Below the pieces are notes generated by a model. That model was not told the origin of the DNA and made no database searches. It saw only the letters and a program-made list of their open reading frames with translations. Positions 4,405-5,376 of a DNA stretch of 5,376 bases are shown here, piece by piece. The position numbers were made by a program, and so were the translations under genes. This DNA is from an uncultured Actinomyces sp. (GTDB lineage Bacteria; Actinomycetota; Actinomycetes; Actinomycetales; Actinomycetaceae), in assembly GCA_945949035.1 (NCBI GenBank), contig CAMFDH010000112.1, forward strand, positions 1-5,376, given 5' to 3'. Numbering within the stretch: position 1 is the first letter of the stretch; each line of letters begins with the position of its first letter.

Positions 4405-4840
4405 CGGCGTCAACCTCCGAGTCGTCCTCTTCGATGTCGTCCTCTTCCGCCGGGAAGGCTTCATCGTCCGGCGTATACGCCTCGCCATCACCGAGGTCTT
4501 CAAAGTCATCTTCATCGAATACGATGGAGTTCCTTGCTCCTACTTCCTGGAGCTTCTGGCTCACCTTCGTAGGCTTGTAGATTCCGGAGTGCAGTCCGAC
4601 ACCCACTAGGAACGCGCCTAGCGCCGTCAGCAATGCAATGCCTACGTCGAAGGTCGTTCCATTCACGAAAGTGTCCGAAAGCTCCGCAAGGGAACCTGCT
4701 ACGGCTGAGAGCAGCGCCAGGAGTCCCGCCTTCAAACCACCGGAGGTTACTCTCGTAGTCACCAAGCCGACGAGGAGGGGGAGTACCGTACCGGATAGGA
4801 ACCCGACCAGTAGGGGGAGGGGGATGGTAAACTCAAACAT
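4385..4840 (-). CDS. Holin-like membrane protein with an acidic C-terminal tail
   Basis: This is a predicted phage holin or lysis-associated membrane protein, which would form lesions in the cytoplasmic membrane at the time of lysis. With the start at ATG 4840 it has 151 residues. ATG 4843 is directly adjacent, but AAAGGA (4852 down to 4847) stands 6 bases from 4840 and only 3 from 4843. Three hydrophobic segments are visible: about 7-27 (PLPLLVGFLSGTVLPLLVGL), 35-55 (GLKAGLLALLSAVAGSLAEL) and 65-85 (DVGIALLTALGAFLVGVGL). The tail from residue 109 onward is more than half Asp/Glu, which is odd for holins, whose tails are often basic. Its start overlaps the upstream stop as TGATG. The holin call rests on topology and context. 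Confidence 0.72.
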   Translation of the reverse strand: MFEFTIPLPLLVGFLSGTVLPLLVGLVTTRVTSGGLKAGLLALLSAVAGSLAELSDTFVNGTTFDVGIALLTALGAFLVGVGLHSGIYKPTKVSQKLQEVGARNSIVFDEDDFEDLGDGEAYTPDDEAFPAEEDDIEEDDSEVDADAELVR

Positions 4841-5178
4841 CATGAGTCCTTTCTAGGGTTAATAATTTTATACACTTCCGTGGGGGTGACTCCGTGCTCC
4901 AAAGCAACCCGGCGTAGGTAGGAAAGCGTCTCCTCCGCTTGTGCAGCCCGGCGTTCGGCTTCCAACCTCTTTGTTCGCTCTTTATCCGATTCCGTTGCAG
5001 ATTCAGATGCTTTTCGACGGAGTTCGTCAAGTGTTTCTTTGTTATGCTGTCGTTCTCGGTCGGTCTTACCGCTCCGCCTTTCATAGATGGACTTCACCAG
5101 GGAGAACAGGGCTGCACCGCCGCCACCGCCAAGAACCAAGGTGATAAGACCCGAGGCAATCTCAAAGTCGAAACCCAT
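4840..5178 (-). CDS. One-helix membrane protein with coiled coil, lysis cassette
   Basis: This is a predicted membrane-anchored protein of 112 residues. The start is ATG 5178, with GAGG (5187 down to 5184) 5 bases upstream. The frame stays open to 5235, but that part overlaps the upstream gene's end. A single membrane helix, residues about 7-28, contains an unusual run of five glycines (ITLVLGGGGGAALFSLV). A highly charged region of about residues 38-92 follows, with heptad-like spacing (LDELRRKASES, RLEAERRAAQAEETLSYL), suggesting a coiled coil. The short C-terminal segment (ALEHGVTPTEVYKI) looks structured. It lies between two membrane-protein genes and is translationally linked to the holin-like gene. 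It may be a holin partner or spanin-like scaffold; no family was recognised. Confidence 0.75.
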   Translation of the reverse strand: MGFDFEIASGLITLVLGGGGGAALFSLVKSIYERRSGKTDRERQHNKETLDELRRKASESATESDKERTKRLEAERRAAQAEETLSYLRRVALEHGVTPTEVYKIINPRKDS

Positions 5179-5185
5179 TGATGCC

Positions 5186-5376
5186 TCACTTTCCGGGTTC
5201 GTACGCTGCCTGACGAATCCTGATAAATCGAACAAGAAGGGCGCAGAGAGCTACGAGAATAAACATCAGTTGTGGAATTCGGTTTCCTTCTGACCCAAAA
5301 TGCATAATGAGGGCGATACCTGCGTAAACCGCCGCACCCGAACCCGCCAGTAAGATGCCGATACGTTCCAGCCACC
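5186..5376 (-). CDS. C-terminal part of a membrane protein (cut by window edge)
   Basis: This is an open frame on the - strand from 5374 to TGA 5188-5186, with no start in view. The 62 visible residues include two hydrophobic segments, ILLAGSGAAVYAGIALIMHF and LMFILVALCALLVRFI, followed by a basic and polar end (RIRQAAYEPGK). It is a small integral membrane protein, probably with cytoplasmic positive charges after the second helix. It ends 7 bases before the next start, whose ribosome site overlaps its stop, so it is in the same operon. Its place upstream of the holin-like genes fits a lysis cassette. The competing frame at 5375 is a Tyr/Arg-rich shadow. The family is not recognised. Confidence 0.72.
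   Translation of the reverse strand, partial: WLERIGILLAGSGAAVYAGIALIMHFGSEGNRIPQLMFILVALCALLVRFIRIRQAAYEPGK

Noticed and set aside
4405..4515. Upstream extension of the cysteine peptide to 64 residues
   Set aside because: The added part is Arg/Lys/Thr-rich and mirrors the acidic holin codons in another frame; the ideal GGAGG fits the ATG at 4404.
4292..4609. + strand frames over the holin-like gene
   Set aside because: They begin inside the terminator hairpin and lie opposite the holin tail and cysteine peptide, and have no ribosome site.
5094..5375. - strand frame of 93 codons at the right edge
   Set aside because: It is Tyr/Arg/Ser-rich and overlaps two membrane genes in other frames; the frame at 5374 has clear membrane helices.
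1..5376. Search for tRNA genes, CRISPR arrays, insertion sequences and attachment sites
   Set aside because: No cloverleaf-like pattern, spaced direct repeats, transposase or integrase was seen; coding density leaves little room.

Overview
The window looks like the junction between the early (DNA metabolism) arm and the late (lysis) arm of a tailed phage of an actinobacterium, or a prophage of that kind. The reasons are: closely packed small genes that overlap by 1 to 14 bases and have clear Shine-Dalgarno sites; a RuvC-like resolvase, an actinobacterial-type NrdH-redoxin and a DnaQ-like exonuclease of phage size; and a holin-like membrane cassette on the opposite strand. Base composition is moderately GC-rich. 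I cannot name the host genus from the sequence.

Positions 1-1939 (+ strand): a cut-off gene at the left edge is followed by four small acidic proteins of unknown function, a RuvC-like Holliday junction resolvase (1030-1593), a possible 14-codon mini-gene (1590-1634), and a 101-residue unknown protein. All junctions overlap, so this is probably one polycistronic transcript whose promoter lies outside the window.

Positions 1936-2277: a lone NrdH-redoxin gene lies on the - strand. It is tail to tail with the preceding operon (stop codons overlap) and head to head with the next + strand operon. The divergent gap holds a perfect 7-bp inverted repeat that overlaps an extended -10-like element.

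Positions 2278-4262 (+ strand): two small proteins share an LPEGY motif. They are followed by a DEDDy-type exonuclease fused to a C-terminal zinc-ribbon-like segment, an unknown 143-residue protein, and a small membrane protein. A strong hairpin at 4274-4308 ends this operon.

Positions 4321-5376 (- strand, read right to left): a partial two-helix membrane protein, a one-helix protein with a coiled coil, a three-helix holin-like protein with an unusually acidic tail, and a 27-residue cysteine-rich peptide that starts inside the holin gene behind a GGAGG site. This set converges on the same hairpin, which could stop transcription from both sides. The endolysin would be expected beyond the right edge.

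How the genes work together (inference): the + strand genes would process phage DNA (junction resolution, exonuclease) and supply reducing power for deoxynucleotide synthesis. The - strand genes would permeabilise the membrane at lysis. No stretch over 300 bases lacks a gene. I saw no tRNA, CRISPR array, insertion sequence or attachment site.
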